From contig CALKVG010000074.1 of assembly GCA_937998045.1 (NCBI GenBank), forward strand, positions 1 through 6,791: 6,791 nucleotides of DNA, given 5' to 3'. The stretch is from an uncultured Myxococcales bacterium (GTDB taxonomy: Bacteria > Myxococcota_A > Polyangia > Polyangiales > Polyangiaceae). How positions within the stretch are numbered: the stretch's first letter is position 1; every line of letters begins with the position of its first letter. The translations under genes and the position numbers were made by a program. This document shows positions 4,855 through 6,791 of the stretch, in pieces. Below the pieces are notes generated by a model. It made no database searches, was not told the DNA's origin, and was given only the letters and a program-made list of their open reading frames with translations.

Positions 4855-6473
4855 CGAGCGCGAATCTCATCGCGACATGTGCCGATGACACCGGTTGCCT
4901 ACAGGCAAATATGCAGCCGGGCTTTCAGGCGCAGGTTGGCAGCCAGTTGATCACGACGAGTCAAAGTACGTTGAACCAGGCGGTCGATCTCAGTTCCTAC
5001 GACAGCCAGGATCTCGTCGTCACGTTCACTGCTCTCAATTCGGATGGAGAGACGACGACGGTTACTGAACATGTCTACGTCGATCTGAGCCAGCGTTTGG
5101 CCGTGCTGGCCACCGTCCCCGGAAAGATCCTTGATTTCGACCCGACACGGATCCTCTTTCGCGCCTCGGACGATTCGCTCGTCGTTCGGGATCGAAGCTC
5201 TCAAAGGGATACCATGATTTGGAAGGTGGCCGGCAGCTATCCGAGTTCGGGCTGGCTAACATCCGCGGGGGCCGTCTGGTTCAGCGCGGATCCGCCCAAC
5301 GCGATTTGTCTGGACGGCTCGACGAGCTCCTATTTTTGGAACGGCGCCACGCCCATCCGGTTCTTCCCGAGCGTCGGCGCTGACTGCGGCGGGCTCGATA
5401 GCGTCGTCGCCGGAGACTGGGCGCTCACGCCCGCCGGCACGACCGTCAACCTCAAGACGGGCGCTACCGCGTCCGTCCCCAGTCCGACCGAAGGCCTGCA
5501 GAGCAGGACGATCGCCGCCAACGGCGATGTCTTCGAGATCGGCGGGGGGAGCCCTTCTAACGTTTACCGCGAACGAAGCGGCGGGCTCACGCTGCTCGGA
5601 GCCGCCGGCGGTACGGGCAATGGCGTGGTCCTTACCGATAGCGTGAACCTCGTGTTCGATATCATCGAACCGGGCAACGGGTGCTGGCTGGACCTGTTCT
5701 CGCTGGCAACGGCGATGCAGCAGCCTCTCTCACAGCAAATGGTGCCGCCCTCCGAAACGTGCTCCGGGTTCACGGCCTACTCGCAGTACCAGGCAAGCAA
5801 CGGCTGGACGGCATTCGTGAAGCCAGCCAGCGGCGTCAACCAGGTCTGGTCCGCATCGCCGAGCGGCCAGCAAACGCAGCTCAGCGTCTTCAACACGGAC
5901 AGCTCCATCGACGCCGTGGGGCCAACGGGGGAGGTGATGTTCCTCAACCAGGGCGACCGCGACGCCGGCGTCGAATCGGGTCGATACCTGCGCCTCCCGC
6001 CCGCACTGCCGGAGCGGATCAACTCCACATTGGGAGTAGCTGTCTCCGGCTGCGACGGCTGGTACGTAAGGATGGGGGGGACTCTCTTCCAGGTGACCGA
6101 TACCGAGGACGCCGGCACGGGTTGTACCCTGCTCGACGGAGGCACGAGCGTCGAGGGCGGCAGCGACGATGCCGGCGGCGACGCCGCAGCGGTCGATGCG
6201 TCGGAGAATGACGGCCCTTCGATCGGCGACAGCGGGTTAGGTGGACCGGATGCCACCGTTTCGATGGATGGGGGCGCCATGGACGCGACCGAGAGTGAGC
6301 GTGGCGAGGGGGCTGGAAGTCCTCCCGCCCCAGGAGGCGGAGGCGGTTGCGCGGTTTCGCTGGACAACAGCGGCGGAATTACGTGTTGGATGGCAGGGAT
6401 AGCTGCCATTAGCGCGACGGTTGCCGCGCGGCGAATTCGCCGAAAGCCGCTCGCCGAGCGGTCGATGCGCTGA
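4855..6473 (+). pseudogene. Secreted Ig-like/MYXO-CTERM-type surface protein, 3' fragment
   Basis: Residues 135-673 of the protein begun at 852. The fragment starts PSANLIATCADDTGC, completing the second Ig-like repeat (to about residue 205), which ends TVTEHVYVDLS much as repeat 1 ends. A long region follows (about 206-549) with recurring short beta-strand and loop units (AVWFSADPP, SSYFWNGATP, WTAFVKPASG), reminiscent of a beta-propeller but not assignable. Residues about 550-627 form a low-complexity Asp/Gly/Ala/Ser linker. The C-terminus has GGGGGCAV (Cys 633), a hydrophobic helix (about 643-659) and RRIRRK (660-665), which matches the MYXO-CTERM layout of glycine-cysteine, membrane helix and arginine cluster. 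In myxobacteria that tail directs sorting and surface anchoring. Without the signal peptide this fragment cannot be exported, so it is counted as a pseudogene. Confidence 0.85.
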
Positions 6474-6488
6474 CCGTAGAACGGACGG

Positions 6489-6508
6489 CGGGGTGCGATT
6501 GCGCCCCG
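6489..6508 (+). terminator. Hairpin downstream of the surface-protein gene
   Basis: CGGGGTGC (6489-6496) pairs with GCGCCCCG (6501-6508), 8 bp with one G-U pair, around a GATT loop, 15 nt after the stop codon. The position suits a terminator, but no U-run follows, so Rho-independent activity is uncertain. Confidence 0.5.
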
Positions 6509-6532
6509 AGGTGATATTGCCGCTCCTGTCGC

Positions 6533-6760
6533 ATGCAGCAGCGTGGAGCAGCTCCCAGTATTCAGGAACCAAGAAGTTCCATGGGTAAGGCCGGTTGCAT
6601 TGATCTGACCCATTTTGCGATACGTGAATGGGCCGTTGGCAGGTTCAGACTGCCGCCGGTGCACGAAGCGGGTGCGACGAGCAGTGCAGCCGGCGAGCGC
6701 GCACTTGACGTTCTGCTCGACGGCAGGCCTGACTGCTCAGCTGTAGAAACTGAGACTTGA
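6533..6760 (+). other. Lower-GC stretch with a doubtful 75-codon ORF
   Basis: The segment is visibly poorer in GC than the genes to its left, and its frame uses codons rare in GC-rich genomes (ATA, AGA twice, GTA), so it is not ordinary host coding sequence. I see no ribosome site before the ATG. The translation contains CIDLTHFAIREW, which loosely recalls the HIDxxxHFIRE-type motif near the end of Ty1/copia-type RNase H domains. Without a search this may be coincidence. It may be a decayed mobile-element remnant or non-coding DNA. It is not proposed as a functional gene. Confidence 0.25.
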
Positions 6761-6772
6761 ACTGACAGTCAG
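6729..6772. other. Nested inverted repeat near the right edge
   Basis: CTGACTG (6729-6735) pairs with CAGTCAG (6766-6772), and inside it CTCAG (6736-6740) pairs with CTGAG (6750-6754). The stems stack directly on the 5' side, with an 11-nt bulge on the 3' side. This is a structured RNA or terminator candidate of unknown association. No gene is visible around it. Confidence 0.35.
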
Positions 6773-6791
6773 CCCGGCGGTGTCCGATGAC

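Noticed and set aside
6638..6654. T-arm-like hairpin (GGCAG, 7-nt loop, CTGCC) as part of a tRNA
   Set aside because: The loop does not place TTCRA correctly after the closing pair, and no acceptor, D-arm or anticodon arm fits around it.
1..6791. CRISPR array, phage genes or defence system
   Set aside because: No regularly spaced repeats, Cas motifs, structural phage proteins or toxin-antitoxin pairs are visible.

Overview
The window is GC-rich DNA that most likely comes from a myxobacterium (Myxococcota, probably Polyangia). This rests on the secreted host protein: it has Ig-like repeats, a long Asp/Gly/Ala-rich linker and a C-terminal Gly-Cys / membrane helix / Arg-cluster tail like the MYXO-CTERM surface-sorting signal. 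No rRNA, tRNA or housekeeping gene is present to confirm the assignment.

Layout from left to right. Positions 1 to about 644 hold the right part of an IS3-family insertion sequence on the minus strand: complete orfA, and the N-terminal 97 residues of orfB running off the left edge. Positions 645-851 are intergenic, with one imperfect hairpin. From 852 a gene for a secreted, surface-anchored protein begins, but it is cut in two. Its 5' part is 852-1254 and its 3' part is 4855-6473. Between them sits a complete 3594-bp transposon (1255-4848) with TG...CA ends, 21-bp imperfect terminal inverted repeats (16/21 matching, first 8 perfect) and an exact 6-bp target duplication, CTCGCC. Removing the element plus one copy of the duplication rejoins the host gene in frame as a 673-residue protein, so both boundaries can be fixed from the sequence.

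The transposon carries four genes, all on the minus strand and read from the right end to the left end: a zinc-ribbon protein (DUF6431-like), a DDE transposase of the Mu/TniA/TnsB type with a D(35)E spacing, an ExeA/TniB-like AAA+ ATPase, and a 103-residue acidic-tailed protein of unknown function. The last three overlap by 4 bp (GTGA, then ATGA), so they are probably translationally coupled. An 11-bp perfect hairpin follows the last gene. There is no cargo. The set resembles a stripped-down TniA/TniB (Tn7-like) transposition module in which no TniQ is visible and two small proteins of unclear role are present. It is the most interesting system in the window.

Positions 6474-6791 follow the host gene. 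They hold a terminator-like hairpin, a lower-GC stretch with a short ORF of uncertain status, and a nested inverted repeat. No confident gene is visible there.
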